This document shows positions 1 through 10,000 of a stretch of 64,000 bases of DNA, piece by piece (the first letter of the stretch is position 1; every line of letters begins with the position of its first letter). The notes under the pieces were generated by a model. The model was not told the DNA's origin. It made no database searches and saw only the letters and a list, made by a program, of their open reading frames with translations. Location: NCBI RefSeq assembly GCF_000003605.2, contig NW_003158134.1:36743-100742 (forward strand). Direction: 5' to 3'. A program made the position numbers and the translations under genes. The DNA is from Saccoglossus kowalevskii (Eukaryota > Hemichordata > Enteropneusta > Harrimaniidae).

Positions 1-29
1 GTGCATGTTGTGTTACTCTCTTGATATAG

Positions 30-58
30 GTGCATGTTGTGTCACTCACATGAGATAG
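30..58 (+). repeat. Type A monomer, reference copy (29 bp)
   Basis: This is a clean copy of the commonest monomer, numbered 1-29 from GTGCATGTTG. Its second half holds TCACTCAC followed by ATGAGATAG. The main variable positions are 14 (C or T, giving TGTCAC or TGTTAC), 21 (A or T, giving CACATG or CACTTG), and 25 (G or T, giving GAGATAG or GATATAG). Less frequent variants are position 1 G to A (GATAGATGCATG), position 4 C to A (GTGAATG) or G (GTGGATG), position 12 G to T (TGTTTCAC) and position 17 T to C (TCACCCAC). CTCA and TGAG form a short inverted repeat around two central bases. CACATG or CACTTG fits the loose E-box pattern CANNTG; binding is not implied. Confidence 0.95.
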
Positions 59-377
59 GTGCATGTTGTGTCACTCACATGAGATAGGTGCATGTTGTGT
101 CACTCACATGAGATAGGTGCATGTTGTGTCACTCACTTGAGATAGGTGCATGTTGTGTCACTCACATGAGATAGGTGCATGTTGTGTCACTCACATGAGA
201 TAGGTGCATGTTGTGTCACTCACATGAGATAGGTGCATGTTGTGTCACTCAAATGAGATAGGTGCATGTTGTGTCACTCACTTGAGATAGATGCATGTTG
301 TGTCACTCACTTGAGATAGGTGCATGTTGTGTCACTCACATGAGATAGGTGCATGTTGTGTCACTCACTTGAGATAG

Positions 378-406
378 GTGCATGTTGTGTTACTCACTTG
401 ATATAG
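378..406 (+). repeat. Type A monomer, T14-T21-T25 haplotype (29 bp)
   Basis: This is a reference copy of the second common form of the 29 bp monomer, with TGTTACTCAC and CTTGATATAG. T at position 25 occurs almost only with T at position 21; the recombinant CATGATATAG is rare (for example near 5040, 5470, 6785, 37450 and 39300). TGTTAC is likewise strongly associated with the CTTG forms. Runs of this haplotype alternate with CTTGAGATAG copies, for example at 5860-5990 and 12040-12220. Confidence 0.9.
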
Positions 407-563
407 GTGCATGTTGTGTTACTCGCTTGATATAGGTGCATGTTGTGTCACTCACTTGATATAGGTGCATGTTGTGTTACTCACTTGAGATAGGTGCATG
501 TTGTGTTACTCACTTGATATAGGTGCATGTTGTGTTACTCACTTGAGATAGGTGCATGTTGTG

Positions 564-590
564 TCACTCACTTGAGTACTTACCATTGTG
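564..590 (+). repeat. Type B monomer, first copy in window (27 bp)
   Basis: This is the first of the 27 bp monomers, read in the phase TCACTCAC to ATTGTG. After CTTGAG it carries TACTTACCATTGTG where a type A monomer has ATAGGTGCATGTTGTG, so it is two bases shorter and differs in a compact block. Two subtypes exist: CACTTGAGTAC (as here) and CACTAGAGTAC (first near 2530). The second usually follows a CTTGATATAG monomer. B creates AGTACT, a ScaI recognition sequence absent from type A. On the minus strand 584-577 reads GGTAAGTA, the consensus of a 5' splice site. I counted about 42 B units in 1-10000, and density varies strongly along the array. Confidence 0.93.
577..584 (-). other. 5' splice-site-like motif GGTAAGTA in type B monomer
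   Basis: The reverse complement of TACTTACC is GGTAAGTA, which matches the metazoan and plant donor consensus from the last exon base onward. It overlaps a minus-strand ATG (586-584) with A at -3 and G at +4. The same motif recurs in nearly every type B unit. Use as a splice site is not shown; it would matter only if the minus strand is transcribed. Confidence 0.5.
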
Positions 591-894
591 TCACTCACAT
601 GAGATAGGTGCATGTTGTGTCACTCACATGAGATAGGTGCATGTTGTGTCACTCACATGAGATAGGTGCATGTTGTGTCACTCACTTGATATAGGTGCAT
701 GTTGTGTTACTCACTTGAGTACTTACCATTGTGTCACTCACATGAGATAGGTGCATGTTGTGTCACTCACATGAGATAGGTGCATGTTGTATTACTCACT
801 TGATATAGGTGCATGTTGTGTCACCCACTTGATATAGGTGCATGTTGTGTCACTCACATGAGATAGATGCATCATGTGTCACTCACTTGATATA

Positions 895-1570
895 GGTGCA
901 TGTTGTGTCACTCACATGAGATAGGTGCATGTTGTGTCACTCACATGAGATAGGTGCATGTTGTGTCACTCACTGGAGATAGATGCATGTTGTGTCACTC
1001 ACTTGATATAGGTGCATGTTGTGTCACTCACTTGAAATAGGTGCATGTTGTGTCACTCACATGAGATAGGTGCATGTTGTGTCACTCACATGAGATAGGT
1101 GCATGTTGTGTTACTCTCTTGATATAGGTGCATGTTGTGTCACTCACATGAGATAGGTGCATGTTGTGTCACTCACATGAGATAGGTGCATGTTGTGTCA
1201 CTCACATGAGATAGGTGCATGTTGTGTTACTCACTTGATATAGGTGCATGTTGTGTCACTCACTTGAGATAGGTGCATGTTGTGTCACTCACATGAGATA
1301 GGTGCATGTTGTGTCACTCATATGAGATAGGTGCATGTTGTGTCACTCACTTGATATAGGTGCATGTTGTGTCACTCACTTGAGATAGGTGCATGTTGTG
1401 TCACTCACATGAGATAGGTGCATATTGTGTCACTCACTTGAGATAGGTGCATGTTGTGTCACTCACATGAGATAGGTGCATGTTGTGTCACTCACATGAG
1501 ATAGGTGCATGTTGTGTCACTCACTTGATATAGGTGCATGTTGTGTCACTCACTTGAGATAGGTGCATGT
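895..1570. repeat. Segmental copy shared with 33.7-34.4 kb and 58.1-58.6 kb
   Basis: Diagnostic variants align at one offset of 32840: CACTGGAGAT at 971 and 33811, TTACTCTC at 1111 and 33951, and CATATTG at 1421 and 34261. A third partial copy lies 24258 bp beyond the 34 kb one (TTACTCTC at 58209, CATATTG at 58519). A shorter copy lies near 3.19-3.5 kb (CACTGGAG at 3194, TTACTCTC at 3334, with the same 140 bp spacing). The 34 kb copy has one extra T near 34394. Confidence 0.8.
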
Positions 1571-4500
1571 TGTGTCACCCACTTGAGATAGGTGCATGTT
1601 GTGTCACCCACTTGAGATAGGTGCGTGTTGTGTCACTCACTTGACATAGGTGCATGTTGTGTCACCCACTTGAGATAGGTGCATGTTGTGTCACCCACTT
1701 GAGATAGGTGCATGTTGTGTTACTCACTTGATATTGGTGCATGTTGTGTCACTCACTTGATATAGGTGCATGTTGTGTTACTCACTTGATATAGGTGAAT
1801 GTTGTGTCACTCACTTGATATAGGTGCATGTTGTGTCACTCACTTGAGTACTTACCATTGTGTCACTCACTTGAGATAGATGCATGTTGTGTCACTCACT
1901 TGATATAGGTGCATGTTGTGTCACTCACTTGAGATAGGTGCATGTTGTGTCACTCACATGAGATAGGTGCATGTTGTGTCACTCACATGAGATAGGTGCA
2001 TGTTGTGTCACTCACATGAGATAGGTGCATGTTGTGTCACTCACTTGAGATAGATTCATGTTGTGTCACACACTTGATATAGGTGCATGTTGTGTCACTC
2101 ACTTGAGTACTTACCATTGTGTCACTCACATGAGATAGGTGCATGTTGTGTCACTCACTTGAGTACTTACCATTGTGTCACTCACATGAGATAGGTGCAT
2201 GTTGTGTCACTCACATGAGATAGGTGCATGTTGTGTTACTCTCTTGATATAGGTGCATGTTGTGTCACTCACTTGAGATAGGTGCATGTTGTGTCACTCA
2301 CATGAGATAGGTGCATGTTGTGTCACTCACATGAGATAGGTGCATGTTGTGTTACTCACTTGATATAGATGCATGTTGTGTCACTCACTTGAGATAGGTG
2401 CATGTTGTGTCACTCACATGTGATAGGTGCATGTTGTGTCACTCACATGAGATAGGTGCATGTTGTGTCACTCACATGAGATAGGTGCATGTTGTGTCAC
2501 TCACTTGATATAGGTGCATGTTGTGTCACTCACTAGAGTACTTACCATTGTGTCACTCACATGAGATAGGTGCATGTTGTGTCACTCACTTGATATAGGT
2601 GCATGTTGTGTCACTCACTTGAGTACTTACCATTGTGTCACTCACATGAGATAGGTGCATGTTGTGTCACTCACATGAGATAGGTGCATGTTGTGTCACT
2701 CACTTGATATAGGTGCATGTTGTGTCACTCACTTGAGATAGGTGCATGTTATGTCACTCACATGAGATAGGTGCATGTTGTGTCACTCACATGAGATAGG
2801 TGCATGTTGTGTCACTCACATGAGATAGGTGCATGTTGTGTCACTCACATGAGATAGGTGCATGTTGTGTCACTCACTTGATATAGGTGCATGTTGTGTC
2901 ACTCACTTGAGATAGGTGCATGTTGTGTCACTCACATGAGATAGGTGCATATTGTGTCACTCACTTGAGATAGGTGCATGTTGTGTCACTCACATGAGAT
3001 AGGTGCATGTTGTGTCACTCACATGAGATAGGTGCATGTTGTGTCACTCACTTGATATAGGTGCATGTTGTGTCACTCACTTGAGATAGGTGCATGTTGT
3101 GTCACTCACATGAGATATGTGCATGTTGTGTCACTCACATGAGATAGGTGCATCTTGTGTCACTCACATGAGATAGGTGCATGTTGTGTCACTCACTGGA
3201 GATAGATACATGTTGTGTCACTCACTTGATATAGGTGCATGTTGTGTCACTCACTTGAAATAGGTGCATGTTGTGTCACTCACATGAGATAGGTGCATGT
3301 TGTGTCACTCACATGAGATAGGTGCATGTTGTGTTACTCTCTTGATATAGGTGCATGTTGTGTCACTCACTTGAGATAGGTGCATGTTGTGTCACTCACA
3401 TGAGATAGGTGCATGTTGTGTCACTCACATGAGATAAGTGCATGTTGTGTTACTCACTTGATATAGGTGCATGTTGTGTCACTCACTTGAGATAGGTGCA
3501 TGTTGTGTCACTCACATGAGATAGGTGCATGTTGTGTCACTCACATGAGATAGGTGCATGTTTGTGTCACTCACATGAGATAGGTGCATGTTGTGTCACT
3601 CACATGAGATAGGTGCATGTTGTGTCACTCACTGAGATAGATGCATGTTGTGTCACTCACTTGATATAGGTGCATGTTGTGTCACTCACTAGAGTACTTA
3701 CCATTGTGTCACTCACATGAGATAGGTGCATGTTGTGTCACTCACATGAGATAGGTGCATGTTGTGTCACTCACATGAGATAGGTGCATGTTGTATTACT
3801 CACTTGATATAGGTGCATGTTGTGTCACCCACTTGATATAGGTGCATGTTGTGTCACTCACATGAGATAGATGCATGATGTGTCACTCACTTGATATAGG
3901 TGCATGTTGTGTCACTCACATGAGATAGGTGCATGTTGTGTCACTCACATGAGATAGGTGCATGTTGTGTCACTCACATGAGATAGGTGCATGTTGTGTT
4001 ATTCACTTGATATAGGTGCATGTTGTGTCACCCACTTGATATAGGTGCATGTTGTGTCACTCACATGAGATAGGTGCATGTTGTGTCACTCACATGAGAT
4101 AGGTGCATGTTGTGTTACTCACTTGATATAGGTGCATGTTGTGTCACTCACTTGAGATAGGTGCATGTTGTGTCACTCACATGAGATAGGTGCATGTTGT
4201 GTCACTCACATGAGATAGGGGCATGTTGTGTTACTCACTTGATATAGGTGCATGTTGTGTCACTCACTTGAGATAGGTGCATGTTGTGTCACTCACATGA
4301 GATAGGTGCATGTTGTGTCACTCACATGAGATAGGTGCATGTTGTGTCACTCACTTGATATAGGTGCATGTTGTGTCACTCACTTGATATAGGTGCATGT
4401 GTTACTCACTTGAGTACTTACCATTGTGTTACTCACTTGATATAGGTGCATGTTGTGTCACTCACTTGAGTACTTACCATTGTGTCACTCACATGAGATA

Positions 4501-5707
4501 GGTGCATGTTGTGTCACTCACATGAGATAGGTGGATGTTGTGTCACTCACTTGATACAGGTGCATGTTGTGTCACTCACTTGATATAGGTGCATGTTGTG
4601 TCACTCACCTGAGATAGGTGCATGTTGTGTCACTCACTTGAGTACTTACCATTGTGTCACTCACATGAGATAGGTGCATTTTGTGTCACTCACATGAGAT
4701 AGGTGCATGTTGTGTCACTCACTTGATATAGGTGCATGTTGTGTCACTCACTAGAGTACTTACCATTGTGTCACTCACATGAGATAGGTGCATGTTGTGT
4801 CACTCACATGAAAGAGGTGCATGTTGTGTCACTCACATGAGATAGGTGCATGTTGTGTCACTCACATGAGATAGGTGCATGTTGTGTCACTCACATGAGA
4901 TAGGTGCATGTTGTGTCACTCACTTGATATAGGTGCATGTTGTGTCACCCACTTGATATAGGTGCATGTTGTGTCACTCACATGAGATAGATGCATGTTG
5001 TGTCACTCACTTGATATAGGTGCATGTTGTGTCACTCACATGATATAGGTGCATGTTGTGTCACTCACATGAGATAGATGCATGTTGTGTCACTCACTTG
5101 ATATAGGTGCATGTTGTGTCACTCACATGAGATAGGTGCATTTTGTGTCACTCACTTGATATAGGTGCATGATGTGTTACTCACTTGAGTACTTACCATT
5201 GTGTCACTCACTTGATATAGGTGCATGTTGTGTCACTCACTTGAGTACTTACCATTGTGTCACTCACATGAGATAGATGCATGTTGTGTCACTCACATGA
5301 GATAGGTGGATGTTGTGTCACTCACTTGATATAGGTGCATGTTGTGTCACTCACTTGATATAGGTGCATGTTGTGTCACTCACATGAGATAGGTGCATGT
5401 TGTGTCACTCACTTGAGTACTTACCATTGTGTCACTCACATGAGATAGGTGCATTTTGTGTCACTCACATGATATAGGTGCATGTTGTGTTACTCACTTG
5501 ATATAGGTGCATGTTGTGTCACTCACTTGATACAGGTGCATGTTGTGTCACTCACTAGAGTACTTACCATTGTGTCACTCACATGAGATAGGTGCATGTT
5601 GTTTCACTCACTTGAGATAGGTGCATGTTGTTTCACTAACTTGAGATAGGTGCATGTTGTGTCACTCACTTGATATAGGTGCATGTTGTGTCACTCACTT
5701 GATATAT

Positions 5708-5732
5708 TTGCATGTTGTGTTACTTGAGATAG
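5708..5732 (+). repeat. Truncated 25 bp monomer
   Basis: This monomer reads TGTTACTTGAGATAG, lacking four bases of the normal TTACTCACTTGAG segment, and is preceded by an unusual ATATATTTGCATG junction. It recurs at 7453-7477 (1745 bp HOR) and, without the TTTG change, at 32187-32211 and 60632-60656. It is a good single-event marker for tracing which blocks share ancestry. Confidence 0.85.
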
Positions 5733-7452
5733 GTGCATGTTGTGTTACTCACTTGATATAGGTGCATGTTGTGTCACTCACTTGAGTACTTACCATTGTG
5801 TCACTCACATGAGATAGGTGCATGTTGTGTTACTCACTTGAGATAGGTGCATGTTGTGTTACTCACTTGATATAGGTGCATGTTGTGTTACTCACTTGAT
5901 ATAGGTGCATGTTGTGTTACTCACTTGAGATAGGTGCATGTTGTGTTACTCACTTGATATAGGTGCATGTTGTGTTACGCACTTGAGATAGGTGCATGTT
6001 GTGTCACTCACTTGAGTACTTACCATTGTGTCACTCACATGAGATAGGTGCATGTTGTGTCACTCACATGAGATAGGTGCATGTTGTGTCACTCACATGA
6101 GATAGGTGCATTTTGTGTCACTCACTTGATATAGGTGCATGATGTGTTACTCACTTGAGTACTTACCATTGTGTCACTCACTTGATATAGGTGCATGTTG
6201 TGTCACTCACTTGAGTACTTACCATTGTGTCACTCACATGAGATAGGTGCATGTTGTGTCACTCACATGAGATAGGTGGATGTTGTGTCACTCACTTGAT
6301 ACAGGTGCATGTTGTGTCACTCACTTGATATAGGTGCATGTTGTGTCACTCACCTGAGATAGGTGCATGTTGTGTCACTCACTTGAGTACTTACCATTGT
6401 GTCACTCACATGAGATAGGTGCATTTTGTGTCACTCACATGAGATAGGTGCATGTTGTGTCACTCACTTGATATAGGTGCATGTTGTGTCACTCACTAGA
6501 GTACTTACCATTGTGTCACTCACATGAGATAGGTGCATGTTGTGTCACTCACATGAAAGAGGTGCATGTTGTGTCACTCACATGAGATAGGTGCATGTTG
6601 TGTCACTCACATGAGATAGGTGCATGTTGTGTCACTCACATGAGATAGGTGCATGTTGTGTCACTCACTTGATATAGGTGCATGTTGTGTCACCCACTTG
6701 ATATAGGTGCATGTTGTGTCACTCACATGAGATAGATGCATGTTGTGTCACTCACTTGATATAGGTGCATGTTGTGTCACTCACATGATATAGGTGCATG
6801 TTGTGTCACTCACATGAGATAGATGCATGTTGTGTCACTCACTTGATATAGGTGCATGTTGTGTCACTCACATGAGATAGGTGCATTTTGTGTCACTCAC
6901 TTGATATAGGTGCATGATGTGTTACTCACTTGAGTACTTACCATTGTGTCACTCACTTGATATAGGTGCATGTTGTGTCACTCACTTGAGTACTTACCAT
7001 TGTGTCACTCACATGAGATAGATGCATGTTGTGTCACTCACATGAGATAGGTGGATGTTGTGTCACTCACTTGATATAGGTGCATGTTGTGTCACTCACT
7101 TGATATAGGTGCATGTTGTGTCACTCACATGAGATAGGTGCATGTTGTGTCACTCACTTGAGTACTTACCATTGTGTCACTCACATGAGATAGGTGCATT
7201 TTGTGTCACTCACATGATATAGGTGCATGTTGTGTTACTCACTTGATATAGGTGCATGTTGTGTCACTCACTTGATACAGGTGCATGTTGTGTCACTCAC
7301 TAGAGTACTTACCATTGTGTCACTCACATGAGATAGGTGCATGTTGTTTCACTCACTTGAGATAGGTGCATGTTGTTTCACTAACTTGAGATAGGTGCAT
7401 GTTGTGTCACTCACTTGATATAGGTGCATGTTGTGTCACTCACTTGATATAT

Positions 7453-7477
7453 TTGCATGTTGTGTTACTTGAGATAG
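7453..7477 (+). repeat. Truncated 25 bp monomer, second copy
   Basis: This is the same four-base-short monomer as at 5708-5732, exactly 1745 bp downstream, with the same ATATATTTG junction before it. Confidence 0.85.
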
Positions 7478-7604
7478 GTGCATGTTGTGTTACTCACTTG
7501 ATATAGGTGCATGTTGTGTCACTCACTTGAGTACTTACCATTGTGTCACTCACATGAGATAGGTGCATGTTGTGTTACTCACTTGAGATAGGTGCATGTT
7601 GTGT

Positions 7605-10000
7605 CACTCACATGAGATAGGTGCATGTTGTGTCACTCACATGAGATAGGTGCATGTTGTGTCACTCACTTGATATAGGTGCATGTTGTGTCACTCACTT
7701 GAGATAGGTGCATGTTGTGTCACCCACTTGAGATAGGTGCATGTTGTGTCACCCACTTGAGATAGGTGCGTGTTGTGTCACTCACTTGACATAGGTGCAT
7801 GTTGTGTCACCCACTTGAGATAGGTGCATGTTGTGTCACCCACTTGAGATAGATGCATGTTGTGTTACTCACTTGATATTGGTGCATGTTGTGTCACTCA
7901 CTTGATATAGGTGCATGTTGTGTTACTCACTTGATATAGGTGAATGTTGTGTCACTCACTTGATATAGGTGCATGTTGTGTCACTCACTTGAGTACTTAC
8001 CATTGTGTCACTCACTTGAGATAGATGCATGTTGTGTCACTCACTTGATATAGGTGCATGTTGTGTCACTCACTTAATATAGGTGAATGTTGTGTCACTC
8101 ACTAGAGTACTTACCATTGTGTCACTCACATGATATAGATGCATGTTGTTTCACTCACTTGAGATAGGTGCATGTTGTGTCACTCACTTGATATAGGTGA
8201 ATGTTGTGTTACTCACATGAGATAGGTGCATGTTGTGTCACTCACTTGAGTACTTACCATTGTGTCACTCACTTGAGATAGATGCATGTTGTGTCACTCA
8301 CTTGATATTGGTGCATGTTGTGTCACTCATTTGATATAGGTGCATGTTGTGTCACTCACTTGAGTACTTACCATTGTGTCACTCACTTGAGATAGATGCA
8401 TGTTGTGTTACTCACTTGATATAGGTGCATGTTTTGTCACTCACTTGATATAGGTGCATGTTGTTTCACTCACTTGAGATAGGTGCGTGTTGTGTCACTC
8501 ACTTGATATAGGTGCATGTTGTGTCACTCACTTGAAATAGGTGCATGTTGTGTCACTCACATGAGATAGGTGCATGTTGTGTCACTCACATGAGATAGGT
8601 GCATGTTGTGTTACTCTCTTGATATAGGTGCATGTTGTGTCACTCACATGAGATAGGTGCATGTTGTGTCACTCACATGAGATAGGTGCATGTTGTGTCA
8701 CTCACATGAGATAGGTGCATGTTGTGTTACTCACTTGATATAGGTGCATGTTGTGTCACTCACTTGAGATAGGTGCATGTTGTGTCACTCACTTGATATA
8801 GGTGAATGTTGTGTTACTCACATGAGATAGGTGCATGTTGTGTCACTCACTTGAGTACTTACCATTGTGTCACTCACTTGAGATAGATGCATGTTGTGTC
8901 ACTCACTTGATATTGGTGCATGTTGTGTCACTCACTTGATATAGGTGCATGTTGTGTTACTCACTTGATATAGGTGCATGTTGTGTCACTCACTAGAGTA
9001 CTTACCATTGTGTCACTCACATGAGATAGATGCATGTTGTTTCACTCACTTGAGATAGGTGCATGTTGTGTCACTCACTTGATATAGGTGAATGTTGTGT
9101 TACTCACATGAGATAGGTGCATGTTGTGTCACTCACTTGAGTACTTACCATTGTGTCACTCACTTGAGATAGATGCATGTTGTGTCACTCACTTGATATT
9201 GGTGCATGTTGTGTCACTCACTTGATATAGGTGCATGTTGTGTTACTCACTTGATATAGGTGCATGTTGTGTCACTCACTAGAGTACTTACCATTGTGTC
9301 ACTCACATGAGATAGGTGCATGTTGTTTCACTCACTTGAGATAGGTGCGTGTTGTGTCACTCACTTGATATAGGTGCATGTTATGTCACTCACTTGATAT
9401 AGGTGAATGTTGTGTCACTCACTTGAGTACTTACCATTGTGTCACTCACTAGAGATAGATGCATGTTGTGTTACTCACTTGATATAGGTGCATGTTGTGT
9501 CACTCACTTGAGTACTTACCATTGTGTCACTCACTTGAGATAGATGCATGTTGTGTTACTCACTTGAGATAGGTGCATGTTGTGTCACTCACTTGATATA
9601 GGTGCATGTTGTGTCACTCACTTGAGTACATACCATTGTGTCACTCACTTGAGATAGATGCATGTTGTGTCACTCACTTGATATAGGTGCATGTTGTGTC
9701 ACTCACTAGAGTACTTACCATTGTGTCACTCACATGAGATAGGTGCATGTTGTTTCACTCACTTGATATAGATGAATGTTGTGTCACTCACTTGAGTACT
9801 TACCATTGTGTCACTCACTTGAGATAGATGCATGTTGTGTCACTCACTTGATATAGGTGCATGTTGTGTCACTCACTAGAGTACTTACCATTGTGTAACT
9901 CACATGAGATAGGTGCATGTTGTTTCACTCACTTGATATAGGTGAATGTTGTGTCACTCACTTGAGTACTTACCATTGTGTCACTCACATGAGATAGGTG
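7605..10000. repeat. B-rich domain 1 (TGTTTCAC / GTGAATG subfamily)
   Basis: From about 8.06 kb the array changes character. Type B units come every 100-200 bp, and TGTTTCAC, GTGAATG, GATATTGG and GATAGATGCATG variants become common. The entry part (about 7.69-8.33 kb) is a copy of about 19.71-20.35 kb at offset 12019 (GTGCGTG at 7768 and 19787; GATATTGG at 7877 and 19896). Part of it (about 8.3-8.79 kb) matches about 57.9-58.39 kb at offset 49598 (GTTTTGTC at 8431 and 58029; TTACTCTC at 8611 and 58209). The same subfamily fills 18.1-24.6 kb and 56.4-60 kb. Confidence 0.8.
8745..9380. repeat. 286 bp higher-order repeat, about 2.2 copies
   Basis: Sequence at x matches x+286 across this span: GATATTGG at 8911 and 9197, GTGAATGTTGTGTTAC before it, and a CACTAGAGTAC B unit after it. 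The unit is ten monomers (eight of 29 bp and two of 27 bp). The same dimer appears at about 20.16-20.79 kb at offset 11414. Confidence 0.83.

Larger units (their letters stand above)
1..4417. repeat. A-dominated domain 1
   Basis: This stretch is mostly CATGAGATAG and CTTGATATAG monomers with few B units (near 580, 720, 1850, 2108, 2168, 2530, 2630 and 3690). A run of TCACCCACTTGAGATAG monomers with a GTGCGTG variant lies at about 1570-1700 and recurs at about 7.7-7.85 kb and 19.77-19.9 kb. TTACTCTCTTGATATAG variants (1111, 2236, 3334, and the first monomer of the window) mark segmental copies. A 30 bp monomer with an extra T lies near 3562. No other sequence is present. Confidence 0.85.
4418..7604. 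repeat. Two copies of a 1745 bp higher-order repeat
   Basis: Rare variants recur 1745 bp apart: GTGGATG at 4531 and 6276, again at 5306 and 7051; CATGAAAGAG at 4807 and 6552; and GATATATTTG at 5701 and 7446. The match runs from about 4418 against 6163 to 5859 against 7604, then breaks. The unit resolves as 50 monomers of 29 bp, 10 of 27 bp and one of 25 bp. Inside it, a 775/970 bp substructure links the GTGGATG copies, so the unit itself grew by an earlier duplication. A further copy of about 5.87-6.80 kb sits at 26.94-27.87 kb at offset 21069. Confidence 0.85.

Noticed and set aside
30-58. Z-DNA-forming tract at GTGCATGT
   Set aside because: Alternation of purine and pyrimidine lasts only about eight bases and contains AT steps, too short and weak to claim.
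30-58. AP-1 site, from TGAGTGA on the minus strand
   Set aside because: It differs from the TGAGTCA consensus at the base pairs that matter, and recurs in every monomer.
378-406. TATA-like or bacterial -10-like elements in TTGATATAGG
   Set aside because: The string is a common monomer variant recurring hundreds of times with no gene downstream, so it has no evidential value as a promoter.
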